Shown: positions 14,370-26,429, counted from the first letter of the stretch. The stretch is 64,000 bases of DNA from Trichomonas vaginalis G3 (GCF_026262505.1 NC_067207.1:7386252-7450251), one strand, 5' to 3'. The notes: generated from the sequence alone by a model not told the origin. Numbers and translations are program-made.

Positions 14370-15375
14370 AAAGATATGATTTCAACATCGGCACAACAAC
14401 AATTCAAAACCCACACGAACGGCGGGACCTGCTCACAACTACAGCACGACCGAAACTCCGGTTAGTGATGAAATCCTACGTCATGTACTGAAGAAATGAA
14501 AAACTCTTCTTCGGGTTCATATATTTAGAAACACAAAAAGAAGAGTACAAGCAAGAAACTGTTCAACAGTAATTGACTGTAGTGCGAAAAGATGAAACAA
14601 ATGAACCAGTATACTTACGAAATGCAGGCATTATTGACGCATTTACCCCAAAATTGCCTGAAAATCCAACAGCAAAACTAAACTATTCCTAAGAATTCGA
14701 CAAATAGAAAGTAGAAAACCCAACTAACTCATGAATAAATGAAATTCATATCGTAAGTAAAATAATTACGAGGACTACTATTGCTACCATAAAGTTTATG
14801 GACAAAGATGCGACATGGCTTGGTATATAAAATAATATATCTTGACGAATGTATAAATCGTGGAGTTTGAAGACATTTAACGAGATAACTGTATTGTTGC
14901 CACTAAACGTTGTTGGGAAATAAGTAGATAAAGATAAGAAGGAGGTAATATAGCGAATGAACAGTTTCCAGCAGCTATTGAGTAAGAAAACCATTGATCG
15001 CCTAGTAGGTTGTTCTAGGTTATTTCAATGTTATAACGACGCAATAAATTGTAACCCTGCATGTTCAAAAGATCGTAATAGGAGCAAGATAGAAACATAA
15101 TACTATCAGATAGCAAAGTCGAAGCTAGAAAACGCATACATGATAGAGACTAAGAAATAGAGAAAGCAGCAGAAGATAAAATGATATGTTGACAGTTCTG
15201 AACAAAAACTATCCAACTGCAGAAAGATTTCTTCTGTCTTCGACTCAAGAAGAAATATAAAGAGACTTTCGGCATGATTAAAACATTCGATGTACTAAAA
15301 GAAGAAATGAAGCTACGAATTGTTTAGGATTTCAAATATATCATCGTACAAGTTCGAGTAGTAAACGCTTGTAAA
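14370..15375 (+). pseudogene. Element A unknown gene between two palindromes
   Basis: The stretch between the palindromic modules at 14.26 and 15.39 kb has plus-strand coding character. Peptides such as NAGIIDAFTPKLPENPTAKL (near 14620) and MNSFQQLLSKKTIDRL (near 14950) are rich in Lys, Asn and Glu. The hydrophobic minus-strand frame at 14746-14994 is best read as its shadow. At about 1 kb it could encode some 300 residues. I recognise no family. The gene is broken. Confidence 0.45.
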
Positions 15376-15380
15376 AAATA

Positions 15381-15416
15381 GGTGAAAAAAAGAGGTGAGA
15401 TCTCACCTCTCCACCT
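15381..15416. repeat. Perfect 20-bp AGATCT palindrome
   Basis: AGAGGTGAGATCTCACCTCT at 15391-15410 is a perfect 20-bp palindrome, flanked by GGTGAAAAA on the left and CCACCT on the right. An AT-rich stretch containing ATAAACG follows, and the next plus-strand gene opens at 15544. Confidence 0.8.
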
Positions 15417-15543
15417 AAAAATTAGATTTTTATTGAGATTAGCACAGAAAAATGAATTTCCAATTAGTTAGAAAAAATAAACGCTAATTATTAAGTTTTA
15501 TTTATTTATTTTTTGGTATAAGAAAGACATAATCGACGAAACA

Positions 15544-16866
15544 TTGATGTTGAAGAGCAGATTAAAAGATAGAACAATGACACAACAGTGTTCATCGAAT
15601 ATGGTAATTATAAACGTTAAGCATCTCAAGAAATCTAACAAATATTCTTTGTCAGGACATTATTATCTCATCATAGGCAAGAAAACAAACCGACTCGGGT
15701 TAGAAACGGCTCAACTAGAAAATTGACAAGCAACTCGTATCGGTGGGCTGGCGAGCTTATGATATCAGTACGATTCATGGAAAAGAGCATTCATCGTATA
15801 GACAACGATCTTTATAGCCAAGACGTTTGTTATGGTTAGATCCCATGTTGTTGGATATAACTCATAACAATATGTTCATTCGAATATGGAAGCGGAGAAC
15901 GATCTTGACGTGAAGGCTTTACTTACAGCATCCGTTCACGTACGATCCGGAAGGATCTCAGGTCAACACATAATGAAATAATGATAGAGAGGCTATAATA
16001 AGAACTCAAAGATGATGAGGACATGTTAGACAAGTATATATGAAGTGCAACGTGGTTTGTATGTATTAATCAGTCATGAGAAGGCTGCGAACAAGAACGC
16101 TTAAGTTTTTGAGAAATGTATGTACTCCCACGAAAGGTAAAGAAACGTTTGAAGTAATGAGTATAGATAAAGCTTGAATATTCTACGAATTTGCTGAACA
16201 AGTTATCCATTAGTAAAGCGCGGTATTTTTGGTCACTTTTGTGAAGCAGTAAATTAAGTTTAGGTTTGTATTTTCTCATTTTATTTATGATTGGTAGAAT
16301 GTAAAAACAGTAATGTAACATTAGAACACAGACAACAGGTTAGATAGGTGCCACTGAACAAATATTAATAGATTAAAATACGGAAGTACATACACGTTAA
16401 ACAAACATTAACTTCTCATTCGTTAAGTCAATAGATGAACATGTACGCGGATAAGAAGCAAATGATATTTTGAATGATCTTCCTTTCTACAAAGCAACAT
16501 ATCATGGTTTGAAAACAACAGCGAAAAGAACTTTAAAGAATTTCCTCAATGATGCTCTCCCTCGAAAACCGCAGAGAAAGATTCCGTACGAAAATTCGCA
16601 GAGAGATTGGCCCTGGTTTGAAAGGTTATTATTATAGTAGACTTTTATGTAAATTCTGTACAATTGTGGCTTTCACCGTCGTATGCTTGTTAATTTTCAT
16701 GATGTTGGATGAAATTTATATAAAGCAGAACGCGGAGAGATGGAAAAGAAACTTCAATGCAAAAGATAGTCATTTGAAATCCAAAGACAAAAGCACTACA
16801 GAAAAGAATCCGCGTTCCAGTAACCAAAGAAAAGGAAAAGAGTATATAGTATATGAAGTATACTGA
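15544..16866 (+). pseudogene. Element A unknown genes; membrane protein homologous to the 49-residue gene of B
   Basis: The left part (15544-15726 open, 60 residues, contains GHYYLIIGKK) is unidentified. The block from about 16465 is clearly homologous to the 49-residue gene of element B: peptides STKQ and PYENS appear in the same order. In A the coding character continues past that point into a hydrophobic stretch (CTIVAFTVVCLLIF, about 16660-16700) and then a Lys/Ser-rich tail ending at 16866. It is therefore probably a single-pass membrane protein with a basic tail. The copy in B stops before the membrane segment. The function is unknown. The A copy is broken. Confidence 0.5.
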
Positions 16867-16989
16867 GTAATTGGAGAATAGAAGAAGAATAAGATATGGG
16901 TTATGTTCATTTAGTCAGAAGAAACCAAGAAGCTTTTTGATATAGCTAAAATATATTAAATCTGACAGAAACTTGTTTCTATCGTGAAA

Positions 16990-17215
16990 AAACTTACCGA
17001 TTTTCAATGACACCGAATGAGCCAAAAAGAAATTGTAAAATACTCTTCCCAAACACTATGAACATAAAGGTTGCACAATACTTACATTCAAAAAAGAGAG
17101 ACTTAACATACGAAGAAAAAAATAGACAATTCGATAAACTATTGCTAAAGAGGTTAAGGAATAAGTCACCGGCAATCATTTGAACGAAGTAAGTCACGAC
17201 AACATTAACGAAAAG
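16990..17215 (+). pseudogene. Element A small basic ORF remnant
   Basis: The plus-strand reading from about 17007 gives a Lys/Asn-rich peptide (NTMNIKVAQYLHSKKRDL visible) of some 60-70 residues, ending before the palindromic module at 17250. The minus-strand 67-residue frame over the same bases is Phe/Leu/Cys-rich and looks like a shadow. No family is recognised. Confidence 0.4.
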
Positions 17216-17246
17216 GAATGAGGGAAAATGAGTGTGTAAAGCGTCA

Positions 17247-17275
17247 CACGGTGAGATCTCAGCCTCTTCACTGTA
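17247..17275. repeat. AGATCT palindromic module
   Basis: GGTGAGATCTCAGCC, followed by TCTTCACTG, lies after the small basic gene and before the ACGATA repeat cluster. It is a slightly degraded form of the module seen at 14.26, 15.39 and 26.29 kb. Confidence 0.7.
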
Positions 17276-17369
17276 AATGATATTTTTGTGCTATATTACA
17301 CTCTTACACAACTCACGACACTCCTACGATCAATTTATGATTCGACACTGATCAACATAGAACGGATAA

Positions 17370-17495
17370 CATAAAGCGAAACATAAAACGATGAACCATA
17401 ACGATAATCATTAACGATAACATAACGATAAGCATTACGATAACATAACGATAACAACTGTGGAACATAATTACGATAACATTAACGATAAGAAT
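17370..17495 (+). promoter_or_regulatory. Cluster of seven (T/A)ACGATA motifs, Myb-site-like
   Basis: Five TAACGATA and two TTACGATA copies lie between 17398 and 17492, with ATAACATAACG-type spacers. TAACGATA-type sequences are the Myb recognition elements described for the T. vaginalis ap65-1 promoter. The cluster lies in the intergenic stretch 17280-17560, downstream of the minus-strand gene ending near 17560. A regulatory role is inference. Confidence 0.5.
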
Positions 17496-17559
17496 TTATG
17501 TTCCTGACCGTTGTGCTAAATCTGATCAATAGTTCATCATTTAAAAGAAGTTAATTAAC

Positions 17560-18120
17560 TCTGGTAGCAATGGTAGACGTGGTGAACTTTCTCAGTTATT
17601 CAAAAATAATATCTTAAGTTTGCTTTAGAGATGAACCTTCAGGGCCAATTCTCAACATTTCACTTCTTTCGTCAATTTTCAAGTAGAAGCTTCTTCACAC
17701 CTATTGGTAAGCAACCTTTTTCGCTATAACAATTCTTGTTCGTTACTGTCCTCAAAATGAAGGATAATATGTTCACATTTGTCCACGCCTCACTTATATT
17801 ACTCTTTCGAAGATTCATAACAATACCTGAAGAAGTTGCAAGTAGAGTTCGTTTAACAGTAAAATGATTAGCTTTGACATTCACGAAGAAACTCTTTGTT
17901 TTCAAACTAACTGCTACATTTGTGAATATAAGTTGCGGTCAACTGACGATAGCTAATGGTCTACCATACTGACCAACGCTTAGATTCTCTTTCACAAATT
18001 TTCGTCTAGATAACTACACAGATTTGAAGCAATTAGGAACTCATTCTATGATATAGCAGTAGCGAGAGCCAATTGTCAATCTGATAAAGTAGACTGAGCA
18101 ATCATCTGCATGGATTTCAT
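17560..18120 (-). pseudogene. Element A minus-strand gene remnant divergent from polymerase
   Basis: A minus-strand coding stretch begins near 18120 (MQMIAQSTLSD visible) and includes a 77-residue open stretch at 17672-17905 rich in Lys, Thr and Asn. It is divergent from the polymerase gene, with an AT-rich gap (about 18120-18200) between them that could hold a bidirectional promoter. No family is recognised. It is broken. Confidence 0.4.
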
Positions 18121-18219
18121 AATTAAAAATATTAATAATTATTTTGGAAAAATAACATTTAGAAAATTAATCTAATTTTTCAAAAATATTTTTTTATTCT
18201 ACTACTAAAGGATATCGCG

Positions 18220-21200
18220 AAGTTGGTCAAGTTTAGAACTCTCGAAAATAAAACAACATCTTACAGAACGTAAGCAAAGAATTAGCAACAAGCAGAGAAC
18301 GGAAACAATAAAAGCACACTTCGCTGACATCCTTCAGACTGAACTATAAATGCGTTGCAAGTCTTAATAGAATCTCATGACGTCATCTAAAGTCACGCAT
18401 ACGCGCGACGAAGTCCATCAAGCATTTTCTGTTAATATGACGTTGACTCATAGAGCTTAGATCACTACCACCGAATGTGTGCGACGCTCGTCATGAAGTA
18501 ATAGAACAGAGAAGAGTGGTTAGACATAAACAAATTCAAAGACGTTGTCCGAAAGGCTCTTTCGCCAAATGTGTTCGAATCAAGAGATGTTTGACATAAC
18601 ATGCAAACGTTGGGTGGAAACGGAAAGGAGAAGACGACACCTGAAAACACAGAGAACGAGAGATGTTTAAGAGCGCTATAGAAACAAGTTCGCAAAGCTA
18701 ACGATGGTTCATTCGTTCCAGTACGACAAACCAAAAGAAGTGAAGAGGTGTTAAAAAAGATATAGAGAATTACGGCAAGAGGAAATGTGAGTCAGGCAAT
18801 AGCTCATTGACTTAACATCGAAAGCTTAATGAACTCAGACATAGACTGAACTTTACACAAACATTTCGGTAAGGGTTTTATGAGATCTGTGAGAAGATTA
18901 AAATAAACTGATCCCACTAAAGATGGCATGGTAATGTGTACAAACGGCGTGGAAAGTATGAGATGTTCTAGCGTTAAACCTTCATATCTAATTATTGCAT
19001 TACTACATCAGTCTTGAAGAGAAACTTTATATCAGAGATAAGAATCAAATGCTGCAGGTATTGTGTGAGAAGCAACTATGACTTTCTGCTGACAACATAA
19101 AAGAATCTTACGATAATTAAAGTGTATGATTTAACAAGAATAGAAAGGCTTAACGATGTTCAGATAAAGAAAGCAAACCAAAAAAAGAGACCATATAGAA
19201 TGAAGCACACTGACAGAAAGAACATGAAAAAATTATTGACAGACTTAAACAAAGGAGATAAAAACAAGATAATAGATTGACTTCTGGAATGAAATCCTTG
19301 GTGAAAGAAGTTTTATGAGAAGACAAAGGCGTCAGTCGGAAAGTATCTTTGCAATTACTTATAAATCTTGAACCTACAAATCTTCAATGAACTGAAACAA
19401 AAGAACTGAACAACTTATGAAAGAGACAATTTTTCGTTTAGAGCTATGCAGATTCAGGCTGAGTAATGAAGAAGACATTGACTAATCAGTACAATGAGAG
19501 AGGTCTATTCGTGTTAGAGACTTTCCTTCAAGTAATGTTACCAAGAGAGTGCCGATTCGAACAGTCAGATATAAAGATCAAGTTACCATTGGTTATTTCA
19601 ATAGACTCACAAGACATAATGAACTAAAAGATCATACCGAAACAATGTAAAACTGTTCGATGACTATTGACTTACTTCTCTGTTGAAGACCACTCATGCT
19701 AAACGAAAGATTAACCAATGACAACATATTGTCATTCGCAACTATATTAAATTATTGAAGGAAGTGTGGTGAATGGAACATTGAAAAAAGCAGATGAAAA
19801 ATATATAAATGATAGAGATGATATAATAAACAGTTTCGCATGGATATGAACTACATACACCCGCTATGGATGTTATGAAAACATTGTGGAGTGCAAATAT
19901 TCGAACGCTATTTCTTATGAGAATTTCACATATACGACTGTACTTATTAAACAGAACCTTCACACATTTAAAGACTTGTCATAATGCTCTCAAGTTATGT
20001 GTCAACTGAAGAAGAAAGCAGAGTCCAAAAGAAGTAAATAAAGAAATAAGTGCAAGTTCATTCCTGAGCATGGTTTCTTTGCTGACTTTTGAGTGTAGTA
20101 CCGATGGTCTTTCATAAAGCTTTTTAACATCTGTTATGACAGTAAGATGGTTCAGTGAGTGAAAGCATACTGGGTCAATAACTGTGCAACAGAAATTTTT
20201 GGAGCGAACTTCCTGACAAGTTGTTATATATGTCCATAACCTCAGTTTATGATATAAAACTTCATCTTAAACACATGACAGAAGTAAGAGACTCCCAGTC
20301 ATTAAAGTGTTCACTGAAAAATGCAAATACTGGTTTATAAAGGAAGGCAATTATATAAAAGACTCTTACAGTGTTATAAATAAGTAAGCTTAAACTATTT
20401 CCTGCTATGTTTAACTTACACAACAGGACCGAAAGAAGTATTCCAACAACTACTACAGCAGTGTTTTGTTAAGCGATATGACGAACAGAACTGGTGTCAT
20501 TGTCTGAAGCATGTAGAGTTTGTAAAAGATAGTTGAAACGTTATGAAGAACATATAGATTCCATCAAGGTTGCAGCAATAGATGAAAAACCACTTCGACC
20601 TTAGAAAAATAGTAGCACTTTTACTGCAAACAAGATGTAAGAATTTTAAGAGAAAGGTTTAGTAAAGTTCCCGCAATACTTATTGAAGAGTTTGATTTAA
20701 ACGTTATGACTACGTTAGTATTCTGTTCTATTGCTAACAAAATTGTTTGAACAGAGTGTATCCCGAATGGAAATCTTATGACTCTCAAATAAACCAGAGA
20801 ATTTATTTCAAGATCATTCAAGGTATAAGATGTATGTTGTCAGATAGCATAATACAATAAGAGCAAAAGAAACTCATTGCTGACTTGACGCTGTTTTCAT
20901 TATATTTCCTCACTAATAGCAAGACTTTATACTTTAGAAGGAATTCAAAAGTATTGAAGGATGAATGTTAAGGCACAGAGTATCTCATGAGACATTTATT
21001 CGATGACGACCAAAAGGAACCGCATTGGTGAAAAGTTTATGTCTGGCTTTCTTTGTTCTCATTAAGATAACAGAGATTGGAATAACATAGACACTTTCCT
21101 TTAATAGTTTTGTGACCCTGAACTAAATCCAGGAACTTAACGTTCCAGAAGTTCAAACACCTTGCTGTTAATGTATGTTGACCATATAACATTACAAACC

Positions 21201-22138
21201 TTATAAAATATCAAGATGTCAAATTAAGCTGTATGCAAGGATATTACTACATGGAAACAGAGATATAGAAGAAGAGATGAAGTAAAGATTGTTGAAGTTA
21301 ATGGTTAAAGTATAAAGAAGAAGGAAATCCTTTGCAAGAAAATATAAAGCTCATTCTGAACAGTATTTTAATGGCAAAACTATTCTATCTCCTATTTGAG
21401 TCAAAAATAACCATAAGTAGATTGACAAAGATGCATAGTAGATATGCCATCAGAAACTACAACGATATATGTGAAGTTCGAAGGTTTGGATGGTTCAGAT
21501 AAAACTATTCTTCAAGCTAAACGAAAAGCATTTGCAGACACTTTAACTTCTGTACCACTTGTGTTAACTTATCCGTCTATGTCAAAACGTATTATGAATG
21601 AAGTGTTTTGCACGATTGAAGACTTAGGATTAAAAGCATTTTATCAGATACAGATTCGAATGCACATTTTACAATGAAGACATACCACTTTTAGCTCATG
21701 AATTTAAGAAGAGATACGGTAGAGAACTTATGGTAAAAACCTTGGTCAGTTTCATAGTGACTTCGCAAAATAACACCTGGAAAACAAAGTTTAGCATACC
21801 AAGTCAATAATTTTGTGAAAAAGACTACAATAGACTACTCACTAACGATTTAAATGAAGTTGCATTTCACTGCAGGAATGAAAGGCGTGAAGCAATGTTA
21901 TGCTTTAACCGCTAATGAAATGTTTCCTGAAGCTCATACAATGCTATTACAGATGAAGATAAAGGTTTAATGTTCGCAAAGGAAAATTTGACAAAGACTC
22001 TGAGTTCAGTGTCATGAACTTTATAAAAGCACTTTATGACGGTCAAGAGATTGGATTGACTCATGTAAGTCTTCTAGTCCTTGCTTTGCTGAAAAGTTTA
22101 AATCTCTCAATAAACGACTAAAACAGCTTTTATCGTAA
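18220..22138 (+). pseudogene. polB: Protein-primed type family B DNA polymerase (Polinton pPolB)
   Basis: This is the DNA polymerase that copies Polinton genomes. Three landmarks lie in the right order near the 3' end. The first is a motif-A block with SLY followed by a basic stretch, about 20880-20945. The second is a motif-B-like block with an Asn-Ser turn and GK, about 21330-21400. The third is the motif-C metal-binding signature LSDTDS at 21641-21658. The length of about 3.9 kb fits the 1100-1300 residues usual for these enzymes. Coding character fades into the divergent AT-rich gap near 18.2 kb, and the start is not fixed. Direct repeats begin directly after its end. This is a fossil copy broken in many places, and part of that may be sequencing error. 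Confidence 0.75.
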
Positions 22139-22139
22139 G

Positions 22140-22290
22140 TTGAAGTTTGAGGTCATTTATTTTTGTCAGCAATGAGGTCAGAATGAGGTCGCAAGAGGCA
22201 TGAATGAGGTCATTTTATTTTTGTCAGCAAATGAGGTCATTCATGATAAAAATAAGCCGCTAGCGCAAGGGCAAGCCCATGTGTCATTTA
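22140..22290. repeat. TGAGGTCA direct repeats after the polymerase gene
   Basis: TGAGGTCATTT and TTTTTGTCAGCAA units recur four to five times between 22144 and 22245. GC-rich hairpins follow (GGGC-AA-GCCC near 22268). The plus-strand polymerase gene ends here and the minus-strand gene 22.3-23.4 kb ends just beyond, so this is the junction of two convergent genes. Confidence 0.6.
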
Positions 22291-22319
22291 CAATACTGCG
22301 ATGGTAGAGTTTAAGGAGT

Positions 22320-23440
22320 TGTGCTTCAATGTAGAGACACAGTCCTTATGGTCTGAGTAAGAACACTGGCAGTTATGGTCATGATGGAGAACAATGTCCT
22401 ATCCAAAACTTCACGATTGAAGCCAGTTAATTTATAGTATTTAGGGTTAGGAAGTGGTGTAGTTCTTGTATGGACCAATGAACGTCATTTTCAACTCCTC
22501 TTACTTAAGTTTGAATATATATAGCTTGCTTTCTATCCAAATGCCCGGTGTTACATATCTTTGAAAATTCTTTTTCCTCGAAGCATTGCCATCAATAATT
22601 GAAAACATTCTGAAATCATCACTTGGTTCAGAGATTGAAAATCTTATACGTAGTGGATTTTTTTCTCTTTAGCTACTTCATTGAATGTGAGAAATAAACA
22701 AACTGAAGCATGAGTTCCATCTTTCATTTCATTAAAATTCATAATGAAAGTTTATAAGTTGTGGCTGACTACCTCTTTCTCAGTTGTGCAAGAAACTCAC
22801 GTAAAGGCTGTAAAAGTTTGTACTTCCAATGTTAAACTTTTTCTCGATACACTTTCATTAAAATGAAATCATACATTGCAACAATGTTTGTATCGTCTTT
22901 AAAATATTGTATATGTGAAGTGTTTGGGCGCTTAAAGACTGTTCGTCATTTCTATCTTCGACTTGAAGTATAAAGGCAACTTTCCTCAAATGCACGTGTT
23001 ATATACATAGATGTTATGCCAATGTAATCTTCTCTTCATATGTTCACAATCAGTCTGTTGGAAACTTAAACGTTACGCTGTTCCCCTTATTTTGACGTCA
23101 GGGTTTTCACTACTGAACGCAACAGATAAAGGTATTTGTCTATACATTAGTTCCAATAAAAATAAACCATTTACTCTTTCTTCACTTCAGCTTCTTAGCT
23201 TTTGCTTCAGCTTCTTCTCTACTTCTTCGCGAGCAAACGTGTTCTCTGTCTTCCAGCAGCTAATGCAGCTAGTTGTTTTTCACTAAGTTTTCTCTTGGTC
23301 TCTCTGGCTTTGGTTCTTGTTTTGTTCCTTCAGTTCGGATAAAATTTGCTCGCGAATTTCTTTCTTCAATGCTTCAACATCTATGACCCTTGGGTCTTGT
23401 CCGTAGACTTGTCTGAGTCATTTGACTGCAGATAAAAAAA
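22320..23440 (-). pseudogene. Element A minus-strand gene with Lys/Glu-rich N-terminus, unknown
   Basis: The minus strand shows a Lys/Arg/Glu/Ala-rich stretch near 23190-23440, including KRKLSEKQLAALAAGRQRTR, a helical basic segment suited to nucleic-acid or coiled-coil contacts. Further down, near 22350-22450, TLFSIMTITASVLTQTI is visible. The plus-strand 91-residue frame at 23011-23286 is a Ser/Phe-rich shadow. The gene converges on the polymerase gene and diverges from the capsid block starting at 23.48 kb. Its function is not recognised. It is broken. Confidence 0.45.
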
Positions 23441-23479
23441 CAAAATTAAAAACTTTAACACTAAAATGAGCTGTCAAAT

Positions 23480-23890
23480 ATCAGAACGAGAGTCTATATT
23501 ATTAAATGACGCCAGAGGAAACAACATCCTTTCTATTACGTAAGTCAGAGTAAAGATGGTAAAATATATGTAGAAAAAGAAAGGTTCATAGCGAAGCAGA
23601 AAGCGACAACATTAAGGTGCATGGCAAGGTGAAGTCCACGAAGCCCATATAAAACTTCTGTTCAAACTGAGCCACCAAAGAAACCAGAAGAAAGAAGCCA
23701 GATGTACTTTCAATAACGAACCAAGAGCTTATTGCAAAGTTCGTGAATTTCATTGAAAAACAAACCGAGTCAAAGAACCCTGACCCGCCAGTGAAGAAGT
23801 TAGACAAAAGAGAATGTACAGTTCATTGAAAATGTCAAGAAACAACTTCCACCACCGAATGCCAAGAAGAAGAGTGATGAATAATGAAAA
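23480..23890 (+). pseudogene. Element A small gene upstream of capsid gene
   Basis: The plus strand opens MSCQISERESILLNDARGN at 23468 and ends with a Pro/Lys-rich tail (QLPPPNAKKKSDE) near 23880, about 30 bases before the capsid-like gene. In between, composition is Lys/Pro/Glu-rich. The size (about 135 residues) and the position immediately upstream of the capsid gene suggest a minor virion or DNA-binding protein, but no domain is recognised. It is broken. Confidence 0.45.
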
Positions 23891-23918
23891 AATAGATATT
23901 TTTATCTGAAGTAAATAC

Positions 23919-25431
23919 ATGCAGAACGAACAGCTAAACGAATTTACTCCAGCAGAGCATATTCATCAGATTCGCTCATATTTCGATATCATAGACAATG
24001 CAGTTCAAATTGGTGACACTAATAGAAAATATTCTGACGCAAAGATTCCATCACAACCTGGAACTGCTAAAGATAAACACATGGGTAACATTCAATCTCT
24101 CACCTCCTGGTGAAAATATGTTGGACCTTTACAATACATTCATTACGTATAAAATGGAAGGTCAATTTATTGTAGATAAAGAAATTGGTTCAGTTCCAAT
24201 AAAACAAACCCACCAGGATTTTGGATTGGTTTCGATGACGCTCTATGCAGTTGCTGGATATCAAATCCTTGCAAATGGTCGTATCGTATATTCTCAAGAC
24301 AACGCAGAGAAGAAGCATATATAACTTCAAAACTCACAAACTACCGAACAAATAAAAGTAGAATGTTTTCTCAAAGACTCGACATGAAGATGATGGATCA
24401 TTCGGAACATGCAGAACAGGACAAATTGTTAGTGGTCCAATTAACAGCAGAAAATCATTTGATTTTAAGCTTCGTTTAAGAATTCCTGTTAGAAGATTCC
24501 TTCCATTAGAAGCTATTCGATTTATTTCCAGCTTTTGCAGGAACATTCAGCTTAAAAGTAAAGTTCAGTAGCGACGCCTTACAATGCACATCTATATCTG
24601 TAAATGATATCATTGCTTTCAATCCAACTCTTAAAAGTTGCATTTGCTTCAGATTCAAATCCACCGACAAAATAAATTTGTTCCATGGAATGAACCTTCA
24701 CTATGATAACGAAGGCAGTAGAAGCTAGTGGAACAGTTACTATAACAACTGTAAACCAGCAACTATTTCGAAACAAGATGGATTTTAATGAATGTTTCAT
24801 TCATCCAAAGTCATTCTCTTTAGACCCTAACATTTATACAGAACTTGTAGAAACATTATACAAACGAGGCTTTATGTTTTCTCTGTTAAAGTTATGGATT
24901 GGATTCCTATGGACGGTTCATTCTCAAAGAAACAGATTAGTCAAGTGAACATTTACAGCAGCTTATACGCCTATTAATGTTAAAAGTATTTGGGCATTAT
25001 TTAGAAAGAAAGACACTATTATAATTTTGAGAACCCTAAGTTTAAATATCTTCAGCTTTCCATGGGAGCTTATGGAAATATGCCTGCAAACCTGAAAAAT
25101 CATATGGACCTGTATTTATGAAATGGTTGCGAACGCTTGCAATACAAACAATGATATGATTGGATTTAATGAAGATGTTATGAGGTCATTGGTGGATTAG
25201 TATGTATGTGGAACATAAATGGGATAGCTATGACAACACACATTTCTATGTGGTTTTCCAACAGAAGTGGACTTTGCTTCCAGCAAGGTCAAACATCTAC
25301 TGCTCAATAACATACAAATTGTCTGTTAAAGGACCTATTGAACTAGCAACTGAAAACGTACCAAAGCCACTTATTGGATTTAGAGGGATTGTTGCTTTGC
25401 CATTCAGGTGCGTGCTAATGGCATCCCCATA
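23919..25431 (+). pseudogene. Putative major capsid protein of element A
   Basis: A 1.5-kb plus-strand gene opens MQNEQLNEFTPAEHIHQIRS at 23919. Visible blocks include FITYKMEGQFIVDKEIGS (near 24150), SIWALFRKKDT (near 24990) and MWFSNRSG-like sequence near 25250. Polintons encode a double jelly-roll capsid protein of about 500-600 residues, and length, beta-rich composition and place in the gene order agree. Assignment rests on these and not on a profile match. An Asn/Gln-rich N-terminus and a following small membrane gene support the virion-block reading. This is a fossil copy with several breaks. It differs strongly from the capsid gene of H. Confidence 0.55.
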
Positions 25432-25508
25432 ATAAGATTAGATACTATAACTTAGCTACGGACGACAGTGAGGAATAAAGGATGAACGTTTATTTTTAAA
25501 GCTATAAA

Positions 25509-25963
25509 ATGAGTTCTTCATCAAGCTCTCGTGAACCTTCACCATCTATGAAACAAACTTTACCAAACGATTATGGAGCACCTATTGAATATTTCTTACG
25601 AGCTGCACAATGGCAAAGAGCAGTCTCACCAAGGTTAGGTGTTCCACCAGCTCCTGTCAAAAATAGCATTTGGTCAAGTCCTTATAAAATATGGTCTCCC
25701 ACTAGGTTTGCTAGCTACAGCAGGAGCAGTAATGATGTTGAAAAGAAATAAAGCAAATGTTGTAAATAATACTGAAAGCTGAAGTTAAACAAACTCCGAC
25801 ACCATCGCCAAAACCAACGCCTTCACAAACAACACCTTCAATGACTCCTGAACCTATGGAATTACAAACTCCTGTTCAAAAGTCAACTCCAAAACCGACT
25901 CCAACATTTAAACCAGAACCTACACCACAAATAAATCGTAAAACTCCTGCGTTTCCTTACTGA
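25509..25963 (+). pseudogene. Element A small membrane protein with Pro/Thr-rich tail
   Basis: It opens at 25509 with a Ser-rich N-terminus (MSSSSSSREPSPSMKQ). A hydrophobic Gly/Leu/Ala stretch (LPLGLLATAGAVMMLK) is visible near 25695-25745. A Pro/Thr-rich tail (TPSPKPTPSQTTPSMTPEP) runs to about 25963. An N-terminal soluble part, one membrane segment and a proline-rich linker fit a minor virion membrane or penton-linked protein, but no family is recognised. CGTTTATTTTTA lies 15-25 bases before its start. It is broken. Confidence 0.5.
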
Positions 25964-26009
25964 AAAATAACGTTATTTTTATTAATATTAAAATTTTAAT
26001 TTGATTGAA

Positions 26010-26250
26010 ATGACGACTAAAGTCACTGAAGCAATGAAACAAAAGTTTTTGGTAGAATACATTAAATCAGGAATATTCCAGAAGGTTTTTACATTCATAC
26101 TATGAAGGATGGTAGAGTTCAGTTTAGAAAGATAAAGCACCATTAGATAAAGAAGGAATTTTGAGAAAGATTAAACTTCATGAGGACAACATTGCTGAAC
26201 TTAAGAAGAAGTTAGAAAGATGGAGAAAGCAGACGACAGTGAGGAAATAA
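26010..26250 (+). pseudogene. Element A copy of the 80-residue TIR-proximal gene
   Basis: It is homologous to the whole 80-residue genes in both arms of element B: opening VTEAMKQKFLVEYIKS, a central YIHTMKDGRVQF block and a Lys/Glu-rich C-terminal helix. CGTTATTTTTATT lies about 35 bases upstream. It is the last gene before the right terminal repeat, exactly as in B, which ties the two elements together. This copy is broken. The role is unknown. Confidence 0.7.
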
Positions 26251-26267
26251 GCAAATGAATTCAAACA

Positions 26268-26322
26268 GGTGAAAAAAGAGGTGAAAAAAGAGGTGAGATC
26301 TCACCACTTCACCTAAATTTAT
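26268..26322. repeat. AGATCT palindromic module, element A right TIR
   Basis: A perfect GGTGAGATCTCACC (26292-26305) is flanked by two GGTGAAAAAAGA units on the left and ACTTCACCTAAATTTATTTT on the right. It begins about 20 bases after the end of the 80-residue gene. Confidence 0.85.
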
Positions 26323-26429
26323 TTTTGTGCTATGTTTTCATACGTGTGAGGGTGGTGAGATCATTTTATTTTATTTATATTTTTAAAATTATTTTTATTT
26401 TATTTGGATGTAATGACAGAACAAAAATA

